Source: Micromonospora rhizosphaerae
Lineage (GTDB): Bacteria > Actinomycetota > Actinomycetes > Mycobacteriales > Micromonosporaceae
Assembly (NCBI RefSeq): GCF_900091465.1
Contig: NZ_FMHV01000002.1
Coordinates: 5,952,001 to 6,016,000, forward strand
DNA: 64,000 nt
Reading direction: 5' to 3'
Under the pieces are notes generated by a model that ran no database searches, was not told the DNA's origin, and worked only from the letters and a program-made list of their open reading frames with translations. Of this stretch, positions 24,530-33,484 are shown piece by piece. Both the position numbers and the translations under genes were made by a program. How positions within the stretch are numbered: position 1 is the stretch's first letter; each line of letters begins with the position of its first letter.

Positions 24530-25893
24530 GCCACGGCCCGGTCGGGCCGGCCTGGCCCGCGTTGCCAGGGCCGCCGCCCCCGCCCGCCGAGGAGCCGCGG
24601 CAGCGACTGCACCCGCTCAGTCCGGTCCTGCACGGCGCGAAGTCGCTGGTGGTGGTGATCGCCGGTCTCTCCTGGTCCACGCTGTCCCGGGTCGGCTTCG
24701 GCTGGTTCGCGGTGATGGCGGCCGTGCTCGCCCTCGGCGCGACCGTGCTCGCCGTGATCAGCTGGTTCAACACCGGCTATCACGTGGTGGGCCGGGAGCT
24801 GCGGGTGCACGAGGGGCTGATCTGGCGGCGTACCCGGGCGATCCCGTTGGAACGGCTCCAGGCCGTCGAGGTGGTCCGGCCGCTGCTCGCCCAGCTCACC
24901 GGGCTCGCCGAGCTGCGCCTCGAGGTGGTGGGCGGGGGGAAGACCGAGGCGCCGCTGGCCTACCTGAGCGTGGCCGAGGCGACCGCGCTGCGCCGGCGTC
25001 TGCTCGCGGTGGCCGGCCGGGCGCCGGAGACCGTCTCGCCGGCCGGCGAGGCCGCGCCGGCGCCCACCGAGCGCTGGCTGCACACGGTGCGTAACCAGGA
25101 CCTGCTGGTCAGCCAGCTGCTCACCCCGCAGGCCTTCCTGCTCCCGTTCGGCCTCGTCTTCGTCGTGGCGCAGTTCCTCTCCGAGGGTTCCTGGTCGTTC
25201 ATCGCCGTCGCCAGCACCTTGACCGCGATGGCCGGCGTGCTGCTGCAACCCGTCCGCCGGGTCCTCGACGACTGGAGCTTCCGGCTCGACCGCGACGACG
25301 ACACGCTGCGGATCCGCAACGGCCTGCTGGAGACCCGGGCGCAGACGGTGCCGCTGGACCGGGTGCAGACCGTCGGGGTGACCTGGCCACTGCTCTGGCG
25401 GATGAAGGGCTGGCTGCGGCTGCGGCTGGAGGTGGCCGGCTACTCGGCCGCCGAACCGGACGACCGGAACCGGCCCGACCGGCTGCTGCCCGTCGGCGAC
25501 GTGCGGACCGGCGAGCTGGTCGTCGCGGAGGTGCTGCCCGGCGTAAGCCTCACCGCCCTGCCGCTGACCCCGCCGCCGCGACGGGCCCGCTGGCTGCGTC
25601 CGCTCAGCCGCTCGGCGGTCGGCGCCGCGCTCGACGACCGGGTCTTCGCCGTCCGCTCCGGCCTGCTCACCCGGCGGCTGGTGATCGTGCCGTACGCCCG
25701 GATCCAGAGCGTGCGGGTGACCCAGGGGCCGGCGCAGCGGTGGCTGCGGCTGGCCACCGTGCACGCGGACCCGGCCGGCGGCGGCAGCGCGGCCGCGTAC
25801 GACCGGGACCTGGCGGAGGCCTGGGAGCTCGCGGCCGAGCTGACCGCGCGGGCGCACGCCGCCCGGCGCGCCGGCGGACACCGGCGGCCGTAG
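24526..25893 (+). CDS. Bacterial PH domain membrane protein (YdbT-like, multi-domain)
   Basis: A 455-residue membrane protein with paired helices near residues 40-80 and 190-245 and three bPH_2-type units (VHEGLIWRRTRAIPLERLQAV; IRNGLLETRAQTVPLDRVQTV; VRSGLLTRRLVIVPYARIQSV). The triple repeat is the usual YdbT layout. The GTG start overlaps the upstream PH gene. The last codons enter the 40-bp tandem repeat, whose first copy contains the stop codon, so the C-terminal AGGHRRP is repeat-derived. Confidence 0.85.
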   Translation: MSHGPVGPAWPALPGPPPPPAEEPRQRLHPLSPVLHGAKSLVVVIAGLSWSTLSRVGFGWFAVMAAVLALGATVLAVISWFNTGYHVVGRELRVHEGLIWRRTRAIPLERLQAVEVVRPLLAQLTGLAELRLEVVGGGKTEAPLAYLSVAEATALRRRLLAVAGRAPETVSPAGEAAPAPTERWLHTVRNQDLLVSQLLTPQAFLLPFGLVFVVAQFLSEGSWSFIAVASTLTAMAGVLLQPVRRVLDDWSFRLDRDDDTLRIRNGLLETRAQTVPLDRVQTVGVTWPLLWRMKGWLRLRLEVAGYSAAEPDDRNRPDRLLPVGDVRTGELVVAEVLPGVSLTALPLTPPPRRARWLRPLSRSAVGAALDDRVFAVRSGLLTRRLVIVPYARIQSVRVTQGPAQRWLRLATVHADPAGGGSAAAYDRDLAEAWELAAELTARAHAARRAGGHRRP

Positions 25894-25990
25894 CGCGGAG
25901 CTCAGCGGCCCCGGCGGACACCGGCGGCCGTGGCGCGGAGCTCAGCGGCGCCGGCGGACACCGGCGGCCGTAGCGCGGAGCTCAGCGGTC
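25871..25990. repeat. Three tandem copies of a 40-bp unit
   Basis: Units at 25871-25910, 25911-25950 and 25951-25990 share CCGGCGGACACCGGCGGCCG then T(A/G)GCGCGGAGCTCAGCGG, with very few differences. The block lies between converging genes and contains both their stop codons: TAG of the PH gene in copy 1 and TGA of the PAP2 gene in copy 3. There are no unique spacers, so it is not CRISPR. Confidence 0.85.
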
Positions 25991-27103
25991 GGCCGGTACC
26001 GCCGACCGGTCGGCGGCGGCCGACGGAGCCCGCTCCGGCTCACCCCGAAGGGCGGACCCGTCGGCGGCGGGGACCCGCTCCGGCTCCGCCCCGCGGGCCG
26101 ACCGGTCCGGCTCCCCGGCCGGTCCGGCGGAGACCGACGCGGCTTCGGGCCGCCGGGCCCGCCGGGCCGCCCACCCGCGCTCGGCCAGGCCGATCACCAG
26201 GAAGGTCACCCCCACGTACGCCCAACCGACCAGCACGTCGATCACGTAGTGCTCGCCGCAGTAGACCAGCGTGAAGGTCATCGCCAGCGGGTACGCCAGC
26301 AGCAGCGGCCACCAGCGCCGGCGGGTCGAGCGGAGGAAGAACAGCACCACGAAGAGGGCGAACGCGGTGTGCAGGGAGGGCATCGCGGCCACCGGGTTGG
26401 AGGCGATCTGGCCGGCGTTGAGCAGGTTGCCCGCGCCGTGCATGCCGAACGCCTTCCACCCCCGGGTGGAGATCCGGGCGACCTCGGTGAGCAGGCCGTT
26501 CTGCGCGGCCCACCACGGCGGGGCGGCCGGGTAGAGGAAGTAGGTGAGCAGCCCCGTGGCGCAGAGGAAGCCCCAGCGCCGCATGAACGCCGCCCACCGA
26601 GCCCGGTTGCGCAACCAGAGCACCCCGGCGGCGGCCAGCGACACCACGAAGTGGGAGAAGTAGACCCAGCTCGCCAGCACGTCCCACCAGTGCACCTCCG
26701 GCCGGTAGAGGTGCTGCTGCAACCAGACCGTGGGCACCTCGCCGCCGGTGGCCCAGCCGAGCATGAACCGGTCGGCGATGATCAGCTCCATGGCGTGCGG
26801 CGTCGCCCCGTTGTCGGCGAAGCCCCGGGAGAGGTTGTACGCGACGAGCAGCAGCACCACCGGGATCCAGTCCCGGGCGAAGCGCAGGTGGCTGCGCCAC
26901 GGCCGGGAGGAGTTCCAGGCGATGGTGGCCGCCCAGATCCAGACGAAGGCGTACGCGGGGTCGGTGGGCAGGCCGATGGCGAGCCACGCGGCCACGAAGG
27001 CGATCCCCCAGATCGCCATCGCCACCGCCCGGCGACGCCCGCCGTCGGGCGATTTGGGGGCATCGGTGCGGGCGGGGGGCTGGGGATCAGTCACGACGGC
27101 CAT
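25982..27103 (-). CDS. PAP2-family phosphatase or phosphotransferase, integral membrane
   Basis: A 373-residue multi-pass protein (six or more helices) of the AUR1/inositol-phosphorylceramide-synthase-like PAP2 branch. The catalytic motifs read VAAMPSLHTAFALFVVLFF (conserved His) and CGEHYVIDVLVGWAYVG (His and Asp). It probably transfers or removes a phosphate group on a lipid at the outer face. A charged Pro/Ala-rich tail of about 60 residues ends in the tandem repeat. ATG 27103 lies eight bases after TAACCT (27112-27117), giving a leaderless mRNA. The longer frame upstream is not needed. Confidence 0.85.
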   Translation of the reverse strand: MAVVTDPQPPARTDAPKSPDGGRRRAVAMAIWGIAFVAAWLAIGLPTDPAYAFVWIWAATIAWNSSRPWRSHLRFARDWIPVVLLLVAYNLSRGFADNGATPHAMELIIADRFMLGWATGGEVPTVWLQQHLYRPEVHWWDVLASWVYFSHFVVSLAAAGVLWLRNRARWAAFMRRWGFLCATGLLTYFLYPAAPPWWAAQNGLLTEVARISTRGWKAFGMHGAGNLLNAGQIASNPVAAMPSLHTAFALFVVLFFLRSTRRRWWPLLLAYPLAMTFTLVYCGEHYVIDVLVGWAYVGVTFLVIGLAERGWAARRARRPEAASVSAGPAGEPDRSARGAEPERVPAADGSALRGEPERAPSAAADRSAVPADR

Positions 27104-27215
27104 CGCGGTCAAGGTTAACGGCGGGTGAGGCATCGACCGACGCCGGTCACCCGGCAGCGGGCGGCGACGCTACGGACACCGCGCGGCTCCGGCCCGGCTC
27201 GTCTAGGCTTTGCCC

Positions 27216-27620
27216 ATGCAGGAGCAGCCGGAGTCGCCCTTCGCGCCGGGCCTGACCGCCCGGGTCGAGCTGACCGTCACGGACGCCGACACCGCCCAGG
27301 CGGTGGGCTCCGGCGACGTGCCGATGCTCGGCACGCCCCGGGTACTCGCCCTGGCCGAGGCCGCGACCGTGGCCGCGACGGCGACCCGGATGCCGAGCGG
27401 GCAGACCACGGTCGGGCTGCGGGTGGAGCTGGACCACCGGGCCCCCACCCCGGTCGGCCGGACCGTGGTGGCGCGGACCCGCCTCGCCAAGGTCGACGGC
27501 CGGCGGCTGCTGTTCGAGGTGGCGGTCACCGACGGTGGCGAGACCGTGGCCGAGGGGCGGGTCGAGCGAGTGCTGGTCGACCGGCAGCGCTTCGTCGAGC
27601 GTGCGTCGCGGGCGTCATGA
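27216..27620 (+). CDS. Hot-dog fold thioesterase (FlK-like)
   Basis: A 134-residue hot-dog protein resembling fluoroacetyl-CoA thioesterase FlK and related actinobacterial proteins: AQAVGSGDVPMLGTPRVLALAEAATVAA, then SGQTTVGLRVELDHRAPTPVG and the core FEVAVTDGGETVAEGRVERVLVD. The conserved Thr and Glu of the active site are compatible. TAGGCT (27204-27209) lies six bases before ATG 27216, so the mRNA is probably leaderless. The stop overlaps the next gene as ATGA. Confidence 0.8.
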   Translation: MQEQPESPFAPGLTARVELTVTDADTAQAVGSGDVPMLGTPRVLALAEAATVAATATRMPSGQTTVGLRVELDHRAPTPVGRTVVARTRLAKVDGRRLLFEVAVTDGGETVAEGRVERVLVDRQRFVERASRAS

Positions 27621-28447
27621 CCGTCCGGTTCGTCGAGGTCGCCGACCGCGTCCACGTACTGCGCGAGCCGCTGCTGCGGGTCAACGTGACACTCGTCGTC
27701 GGCGACGGCGCGGCGCTGCTGGTGGACACCCTCTCCACCGAGGGGCAGGCACGTGAGCTGGCCGAGGCGGCGCGGGCGGTCACCCCGCACCCGTGGACGG
27801 TGGTCAACACCCACCACCACTTCGACCACTGTTTCGGCAACGCCACCCTGGCCGCCGACCCGCCCCGACCGGTGTACGCGCACGAGCTGGCCGCCGAAGC
27901 GCTGCGCGAGCGCCCCGACCAGGTGCGCCGGGCGGCGTACGAGGAGATCCGCAACGAGCAGCCGGCCCTCGCCGCCGAGCTGGCCGACACGGTGCTGCTC
28001 GCCCCGACGCACCCGGTGCTCACCGAGACCGCGCTGGACGTCGGCGGCCGGCGGGTGGTGCTGCGCCATCCCGGGCGCGGGCACACCGACGCCGATCTGG
28101 TGGTGCACGTGCCGGACGCGGACGTGCTGGTCGCCGGCGACCTGGTCGAGCAGGGCGGCCCGCCGGCCTTCGAGGAGTCGTACCCGCTGCAGTGGCCGGA
28201 CGCGGTCGCGGAGCTGCTGCGGCTCACCACGCCGGCGACGGTGGTGGTGCCCGGGCACGGGGAGCCGGTGGACGCCGAGTTCGTCCGCGCCCAGCACGCC
28301 CAGTTCGTCCAGCAGTCCTGGTTGATCCGCGCCGGCCACACCGGCAGCGCCCCGCCCGAACGGGTGGCCGCGGACTCCCCGTTCGGCGCCCGCGCCGGCC
28401 TCATCGCCGCCCACCGCGGCTACGCCGAACTCACCGGCACCGCCTAA
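27617..28447 (+). CDS. MBL-fold metallo-hydrolase
   Basis: A 276-residue metallo-beta-lactamase-fold hydrolase. The zinc motif is VVNTHHHFDHCFGNATL (HxHxDH written HHHFDH), with later ligands at HPGRGHTDADLVVHVPD, VLVAGDLVEQGG and VVPGHGEPVD. No signal peptide is present. It may be a glyoxalase-II-like or quorum-lactone-type hydrolase; the substrate is not inferable. It is translationally coupled to the thioesterase gene upstream (ATGA overlap). Confidence 0.85.
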   Translation: MTVRFVEVADRVHVLREPLLRVNVTLVVGDGAALLVDTLSTEGQARELAEAARAVTPHPWTVVNTHHHFDHCFGNATLAADPPRPVYAHELAAEALRERPDQVRRAAYEEIRNEQPALAAELADTVLLAPTHPVLTETALDVGGRRVVLRHPGRGHTDADLVVHVPDADVLVAGDLVEQGGPPAFEESYPLQWPDAVAELLRLTTPATVVVPGHGEPVDAEFVRAQHAQFVQQSWLIRAGHTGSAPPERVAADSPFGARAGLIAAHRGYAELTGTA

Positions 28448-28504
28448 ACCCTCCCCTCACCCGCCCCACCCCCCGCCGACCCCGCCCCCGCTGCCGCCCT
28501 CATC

Positions 28505-28578
28505 CGCGATCTTGCAGTTCTGGTTGCCGATCGATCCCGGTTTACGCCTTTCATCCCAACCAGAAGTGCAAGATCGCG
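28505..28578. terminator. 22-bp near-perfect palindrome at gene 3' ends
   Basis: Arms at 28505-28526 and 28557-28578 pair at 21 of 22 positions (CGCGATCTTGCA with its complement at the outer ends), around a 30-base loop. It lies between the converging MBL gene (stop 28447) and the sugar kinase gene (stop 28629). Related in layout to the elements at 2459 and 10261. Confidence 0.6.
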
Positions 28579-28584
28579 AGCCTC

Positions 28585-28628
28585 GGGCGGGGGGCGGGGG
28601 GCGGGGGGCGGGGGGAGGGGGCGGGGCG
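28585..28628 (+). other. G-run tract, possible G-quadruplex
   Basis: Five or more runs of four to six G separated by single C or A bases, immediately beside the stop codon of the sugar kinase gene. The pattern satisfies the usual G-quadruplex motif on the plus strand and could stall polymerases. Confidence 0.55.
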
Positions 28629-29561
28629 TCAGGTTGGGAAGCGGGCGGCGACGGCGGGCCGGGTGGGCATGGAGATGGCGCCGCCGGGGGATTCGCAGAC
28701 CAGGGCGGCCACCCGCAGGCCGAAGGCCACCCGCTGTTGCCAGCCGACGGGGTCCTCCGGCTCCCCGTCGACGAGCAGGTCGGCGATGAGCGCTCCCATC
28801 ACCGAGTCGCCGGCGCCGGTGGCGTCCAGCGCCCGGACCTTGGGCGCCGGGATCCGTACCAGGTCGGACCCGGCGGTGACCAGCGCGCCGTCCTCGCCGA
28901 GGGTGACCACCACGGTCGCCGCGCCCAGTTCCCGCAGGTACGCCGCGACCCCGTCGACCGGCTCGCCGGGATAGAGCACCTCGGCGTCGGCGGTGCTCAG
29001 CTTGACCAGATGGGCGCTCGCCGCGAACTCGGCCACCACCTCACGCAGCGCGGACAGCGCCCCGGGAGCTCCCAGCAGCCGGGGGCGGACGTTCGGGTCG
29101 AACACCCGCAGCGCCCCGGCCATCCGCCAGGCCCGCCGCGCGGCGGCCAGCACCGGCGGGTGCAGCAGCACGATCGACCCGCAGTAGAGGACGTCGGCGC
29201 CCTCGACCAGCGCCACATCGAGGTCGTCGGCGGTGAGCAGGGCGTACGACCTCGGCTCACCGTAGAAGCGGAAGTCCGGTTCGGGGCCGGCGAAGGTGGC
29301 CACCGCCAGCGCCGTCGGCGCCGGTACGGTCACCGTCCCCGCCACCCCGACGCCCGCCGAGACGAGGAAGGCGCGGATCCGGTCGGCCAGCGCGTCGTCG
29401 CCGAGCGATCCGACGAACTGGACGCCACCGCCGAGCCGGGCCACCGCCACGGCCACGTTGAGCGGCCCGCCACCGATCGCCGGTCGGTAGACGGGCTGCC
29501 CGTCGACATCGGTGTCGAGCAGGTCGACCAGCGCCTCGCCGAGCACCACCGCGTATCCCAT
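28629..29561 (-). CDS. PfkB-family carbohydrate kinase (fructokinase-like)
   Basis: A 310-residue ribokinase-family sugar kinase. The N-terminal substrate region is VLGEALVDLLDTD, with GGGPLNVAVAVARLGG (PfkB signature 1) and DATGAGDSVMGALIADLL (signature 2 with the catalytic Asp and anion hole). ATP-dependent phosphorylation of a hexose such as fructose is likely, but the sugar is not fixed by motif. AAAGGGAT precedes the ATG. It follows asnB on the same strand, 68 bp away. Confidence 0.88.
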   Translation of the reverse strand: MGYAVVLGEALVDLLDTDVDGQPVYRPAIGGGPLNVAVAVARLGGGVQFVGSLGDDALADRIRAFLVSAGVGVAGTVTVPAPTALAVATFAGPEPDFRFYGEPRSYALLTADDLDVALVEGADVLYCGSIVLLHPPVLAAARRAWRMAGALRVFDPNVRPRLLGAPGALSALREVVAEFAASAHLVKLSTADAEVLYPGEPVDGVAAYLRELGAATVVVTLGEDGALVTAGSDLVRIPAPKVRALDATGAGDSVMGALIADLLVDGEPEDPVGWQQRVAFGLRVAALVCESPGGAISMPTRPAVAARFPT

Positions 29562-29629
29562 GGGGATCCCTTTCGTCCGTCGCCGCCGTACCCCCGATCC
29601 TCGCCCATCGGCCGGGGGTGGCGCGCGGC

Positions 29630-31591
29630 TCAGCGGACCATGCTGCCGACCACCGGCTTGGTGAGCAGAGCGGACTGGTTGCGCTGGATGCCGGGGTCAA
29701 GGGTCTTCGCCACGAAGATGGCGTGCCAGATGCAGAAGATCAGCACGGTCCACACCTTGCGGGAGTTGTCCGCCTCTTCCCGCTTGTGCTCCTCGAGCAG
29801 CCGCATCGCGTACGGCAGGTCGATCAGGTCACCGGCGCCGGAGGTGGCCAGCACGTGCCGGGCCCACTCGTACATCTCGCCGCGCAGCCAGACGCGGGTC
29901 GGGGTCGGGAAGCCCAGCTTCTTCCGGTTGACGATGGCCGGCGGCACGACGCCCTGCAACGCCTGGCGCATCGCGTACTTGGTCGCCTCGGAGCGGGGCG
30001 GGAGCTTGAGGTCCACCGGGATGGTGGCCGCGACCTCGAAGACCTCCCGGTCCAGGAACGGCACCCGCACCTCCAGCGAGTGCGCCATCGAGATCCGGTC
30101 GGCCTTGACCAGGATGTCGCCGCGCAGCCAGGTGTAGAGGTCGACGTACTGCATCTTGGTGACGTCGTCCAGCTCGGGGCACTCGGCGTAGATCGGCGCG
30201 GTGACGTCGGTGTAGCGCACCGAGGGGTCGTAGCGGCGCAGCAGGTGCTGCTTCTCCTCCTCGGTGAACATCCGGGCGTTGCCGTAGTAGCGCTGCTCGA
30301 TCGGGGTGGTGCCGCGCTCCAGGAAACTCTTGCCCTTGACGCCCTGAGGGATCGCCTTGGAGACCGCTCGCAGCCCCTTCTGCACCCCGCCCGGCAGCCC
30401 GTTGACGGTGCTCAGCGAGAGCGGCTCGCGGTAGATCGTGTAGCCGCCGAAGAACTCGTCCGCGCCCTCGCCGGAGAGGACCACGGTGACGTGCTCGGCG
30501 GCCTTCTTGGCCACGAAGTAGAGCGGCACGAGCGCGGGATCGGCCACCGGGTCGTCCAGGTGCCAGACGATCTTCGGCAGCGCCTCAATCATGTCCTGCG
30601 GCCCGATCTTGGTCGGGATGGTGGTGACGTCGAGGTGCCGGGCCGAGTCCTGGGCGACGTCGATCTCGGAGTAGCCGGGCACGTCGTACCCGACGGTGAA
30701 GGTGAGGATGTTCGGGTTGAACTCGCGGGCCAGGGCGACCACGGCGGTGGAGTCGATGCCGCTGGAGAGGAACGAGCCGACCGGCACGTCCGAGCGCATG
30801 TGCATCCGGACGCTCTCCCGCAGCGTCTCCCGGATCTGGTGGTAGAGCTTCTGCTCGTCGGAGACCGGGGTCGGCCGGAACACCGGCCGGTACCACCGGC
30901 GCACCTCGATCCGACCGCCCGGGGTCCAGGTCAGGTACTCCCCCGACCCGATCCGGCTGATCCCCTTGTGCAGGGTGCCGGGCTCGGGGACGTACTGCAG
31001 GGTCAGGTAGTGGCTCAGGTTGGCCGTGTCGATCCCCGCGTCGCCCTGGTACGCCGACTGGGCGAACGGCAGCAGCGCCTTCTTCTCCGAGGCGAGGTAG
31101 AGCCCGTCGGCGGTCTCCAGGTAGTGCAGCGGCTTGATGCCGAAGTAGTCCCGGGCGCCGAACGCCCGCCGCTCCTGCCGGTCCCAGATCACGAAGGCGA
31201 ACATGCCCCGCAGCCGGCTGAGCACCTGCTCGCCCCAGTGGTGGTACCCGGCGACGATCACCTCGCCGTCGCCGTTCGTGGCGAACTGCGCGCCGAAGTC
31301 CCGGATGAGCTCCTCGCGCAGCTCGATGTAGTTGTAGATCTCACCATTGAAGGTGAGCAGGTAGCGGCCGTCCGCGTAGGGCAGCGGCTCGTGACTGAGC
31401 GCCACGTCGATGATCGCCAGACGCTTGTGCGCGAACACTCCGTCCGCGTACCGGCCGGAGGCGTCGCCGACCACCTCGACACCGGTCTCGTCCGGGCCGC
31501 GGTGGTGCAGGCACTCCAGTGCTCCGGCGATGTTGTCGCGTTGGGCGGCGGCGTCACCGCGCGCGCTGAAGAAGGCCAGGAGTCCGCACAT
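29630..31591 (-). CDS. asnB: Asparagine synthetase, glutamine-hydrolysing
   Basis: Makes asparagine from aspartate and glutamine-derived ammonia with ATP. The start ATG 31591 gives MCGLLAFF, placing the glutaminase nucleophile Cys at residue 2 after Met removal. The N-terminal Ntn domain has RLAIIDVALSHEPLP and FNGEIYNYIELR. The synthetase domain has the PP-loop FLSSGIDSTAVVALA and VVLSGEGADEFFGGY. Length is 653 residues, somewhat longer than many AsnB enzymes because of extended C-terminal sequence (about residues 560-653). An alternative ATG at 31600 would add MTT. Weak GGAAAG lies upstream. Confidence 0.92.
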   Translation of the reverse strand: MCGLLAFFSARGDAAAQRDNIAGALECLHHRGPDETGVEVVGDASGRYADGVFAHKRLAIIDVALSHEPLPYADGRYLLTFNGEIYNYIELREELIRDFGAQFATNGDGEVIVAGYHHWGEQVLSRLRGMFAFVIWDRQERRAFGARDYFGIKPLHYLETADGLYLASEKKALLPFAQSAYQGDAGIDTANLSHYLTLQYVPEPGTLHKGISRIGSGEYLTWTPGGRIEVRRWYRPVFRPTPVSDEQKLYHQIRETLRESVRMHMRSDVPVGSFLSSGIDSTAVVALAREFNPNILTFTVGYDVPGYSEIDVAQDSARHLDVTTIPTKIGPQDMIEALPKIVWHLDDPVADPALVPLYFVAKKAAEHVTVVLSGEGADEFFGGYTIYREPLSLSTVNGLPGGVQKGLRAVSKAIPQGVKGKSFLERGTTPIEQRYYGNARMFTEEEKQHLLRRYDPSVRYTDVTAPIYAECPELDDVTKMQYVDLYTWLRGDILVKADRISMAHSLEVRVPFLDREVFEVAATIPVDLKLPPRSEATKYAMRQALQGVVPPAIVNRKKLGFPTPTRVWLRGEMYEWARHVLATSGAGDLIDLPYAMRLLEEHKREEADNSRKVWTVLIFCIWHAIFVAKTLDPGIQRNQSALLTKPVVGSMVR

Positions 31592-31701
31592 GGTGGTCAT
31601 CTTTCCACGCGGCCCGAGCGGCCGTCGCGGCACCGCAGGCTCTCCCCGCCACGGTCCGCGCGGTACCGTCTGGACCAGCGACGAGGCGGAGGAGGCGGAT
31701 C

Positions 31702-33186
31702 ATGGCCGAGGAGCGGGCGCAGCAGGGCAAGCCGGCGGACGGCACCGAATCGCACGACCCGGACTTCCCGGAGGCGTTCCTAGCGTTCATGCGGCAGGGC
31801 TGGCGGGACACCGAGCTGCCGGTCGGCCCGCGGCCGGAGGTGCCCAACTACGCCAAGCGGCGGGCGGCCATCTCCGCGGCCTTCCCCGGCGAGACCCTGG
31901 TCATCCCGAGCGGCGGGGAGAAGGTACGCGCCAACGACACCGACTACCGGTTCCGACCGGGCAGCGACTTCGCGTACCTGACCGGCGACCTCGACCCGGA
32001 CAGCGTGCTCGTGCTGCGGCCGAACGGCTCCGGGCACGACGCGACGCTGTACATGCGGCCCCGGTCGTCCCGGGTGACCGACGAGTTCTTCCGCAGCCGC
32101 AACGGCGAGCTCTGGGTGGGCCGACGGCCCACCCTGGCGGAGAAGTCGACCGAGCTGGGCCTGCCGACCGCCGACCTGACCGAGCTGGACGCGGCGCTGG
32201 CCGACCTGGCGCCGCGGCGTAGCCGGGTGCTGCGCGGCTTCGACGCCCGGGTGGACACGGCGGTCCGCCCCTGGGACGGCGCCCGCGCCGAGGACCAGCC
32301 GGCCCGCGACCGGGAGCTGGCCATCGCGATCTCGGAGCTGAAGCTGGTCAAGGACGAGTGGGAGATCGCCCAGCTCCAGGAGGCCTGCGACGCCACGGTG
32401 CGCGGCTTCGAGGACGTCGCCCGGGCGCTGCCGGCGGACCGGGCGGTCTCCGAGCGGCTGCTGGAGGGGATCTTCGCGCTGCGCGCCCGGCACGACGGCA
32501 ACGATGTGGGGTACGGCTCGATCGTCGGCGCCGGCGAGCACGCCACGATCCTGCACTGGGTGCACAACCACGGCACCGCTCGCCCGGGCGAGCTGCTGCT
32601 GATGGACATGGGCGTGGAGAACCGCAACCTCTACACCGCCGACGTCACCCGGGTGCTGCCGGTCAACGGCCGGTTCACCCCGCTCCAGCGTCAGGTGTAC
32701 GACGCCGTCTACACCGCACAGCAGGCCGGCATCGACGCGATCAAGCCGGGGGTGGCGTTCCGGGAGGTGCACCTGACCGCCATGCGGGTGCTCGCCGAGG
32801 CGCTCAAGGACCTGGGGCTGCTGCCGGTGAGCGTGGACGAGGCGATGGACCCGGCCTCCACGATCTACCGCCGCTGGACGCTGCACGGCACCAGCCACAT
32901 GCTCGGCATCGACGTGCACGACTGCGCCAACGCGCGCAAGGAGATGTACCGGGACGGCCCGCTCGGCGAGGGCTACGTGCTGACCGTGGAGCCGGGCCTC
33001 TACTTCCAGCCGGAGGACGAGCTCGTCCCCGAGGAGTTGCGCGGCATCGGCGTCCGCATCGAGGACGACATCCTGGTCACCGCGAACGGTGCGGTGAACC
33101 TCTCGGCCGGCCTGCCGCGCCGCTCAGACGAGGTGGAGACCTGGCTGGCCGAGCAGCGCGAGGCCGGGCCGCGCCTGCCGGGCTGA
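31702..33186 (+). CDS. pepP: Xaa-Pro aminopeptidase P
   Basis: Removes N-terminal residues from peptides with proline in second position, cytoplasmic. The 494-residue protein has an N-terminal domain (FRPGSDFAYLTGDLDPDSVL) and the pita-bread metallopeptidase domain. Its metal ligands are visible: LLLMDMGVENRNLYTADVTR (two Asp), TLHGTSHMLGIDVHD (His), LTVEPGLYF (Glu) and GVRIEDDIL (Glu). The start ATG 31702 is preceded by GGAGGAGG, six bases away. A 58-bp terminator hairpin follows. Confidence 0.92.
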   Translation: MAEERAQQGKPADGTESHDPDFPEAFLAFMRQGWRDTELPVGPRPEVPNYAKRRAAISAAFPGETLVIPSGGEKVRANDTDYRFRPGSDFAYLTGDLDPDSVLVLRPNGSGHDATLYMRPRSSRVTDEFFRSRNGELWVGRRPTLAEKSTELGLPTADLTELDAALADLAPRRSRVLRGFDARVDTAVRPWDGARAEDQPARDRELAIAISELKLVKDEWEIAQLQEACDATVRGFEDVARALPADRAVSERLLEGIFALRARHDGNDVGYGSIVGAGEHATILHWVHNHGTARPGELLLMDMGVENRNLYTADVTRVLPVNGRFTPLQRQVYDAVYTAQQAGIDAIKPGVAFREVHLTAMRVLAEALKDLGLLPVSVDEAMDPASTIYRRWTLHGTSHMLGIDVHDCANARKEMYRDGPLGEGYVLTVEPGLYFQPEDELVPEELRGIGVRIEDDILVTANGAVNLSAGLPRRSDEVETWLAEQREAGPRLPG

Positions 33187-33210
33187 CCCCGGGAGTACGA
33201 CCACAGCGGC

Positions 33211-33268
33211 GGGCCCCGCCGCCGGCGTCTGCGACGTTTCCGTCGTTTCGACACCGGTGGCGGGGCCC
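33211..33268 (+). terminator. Terminator of pepP
   Basis: GGGCCCCGCCGCCGG (33211-33225) pairs with CCGGTGGCGGGGCCC (33254-33268), with one mismatch and a 28-base loop, 25 bases after the pepP stop codon. Confidence 0.6.
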
Positions 33269-33372
33269 GTCGGCGTTTGCGCGCTCGGCACCGTTCCGGA
33301 CCCACTTGCCGCCGTTTTGCCCTGTCGCCCGATCTGGGGTAAATGCGGGTTTTCCTCGGGTAAGTCCTCGTC

Positions 33373-33460
33373 GTGAGGATCCTTCCCATACGGTGGCGAT
33401 CGGAGGCTGCAACCGATTTGTAGCTTGTCGCCCCGCCTCGGGCGGTGCGACCCGTCTGAT
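33373..33460 (+). promoter_or_regulatory. Upstream element of first beta-helix gene (shared with copy 2)
   Basis: Shares with 35492-35580 the blocks GTGAGGA, TTCCCATACGGTG and CAACCGATTTGTAGC (33410-33424) followed by GTCTGAT, in the same order and near-identical spacing. TACGGT could be the -10 box. The GCTGCAA/TTGTAGC flank is a weakly broken palindrome. A further hairpin GTCGC/GCGAC-type stem sits before the start codon, and the two copies differ in sequence there but keep pairing. Confidence 0.5.
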
Positions 33461-33484
33461 TGCACGAAAGGGCGGAAGGCTCTG

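Noticed and set aside
25871..25990. CRISPR array
   Set aside because: Tandem units of 40 bp without unique spacers.
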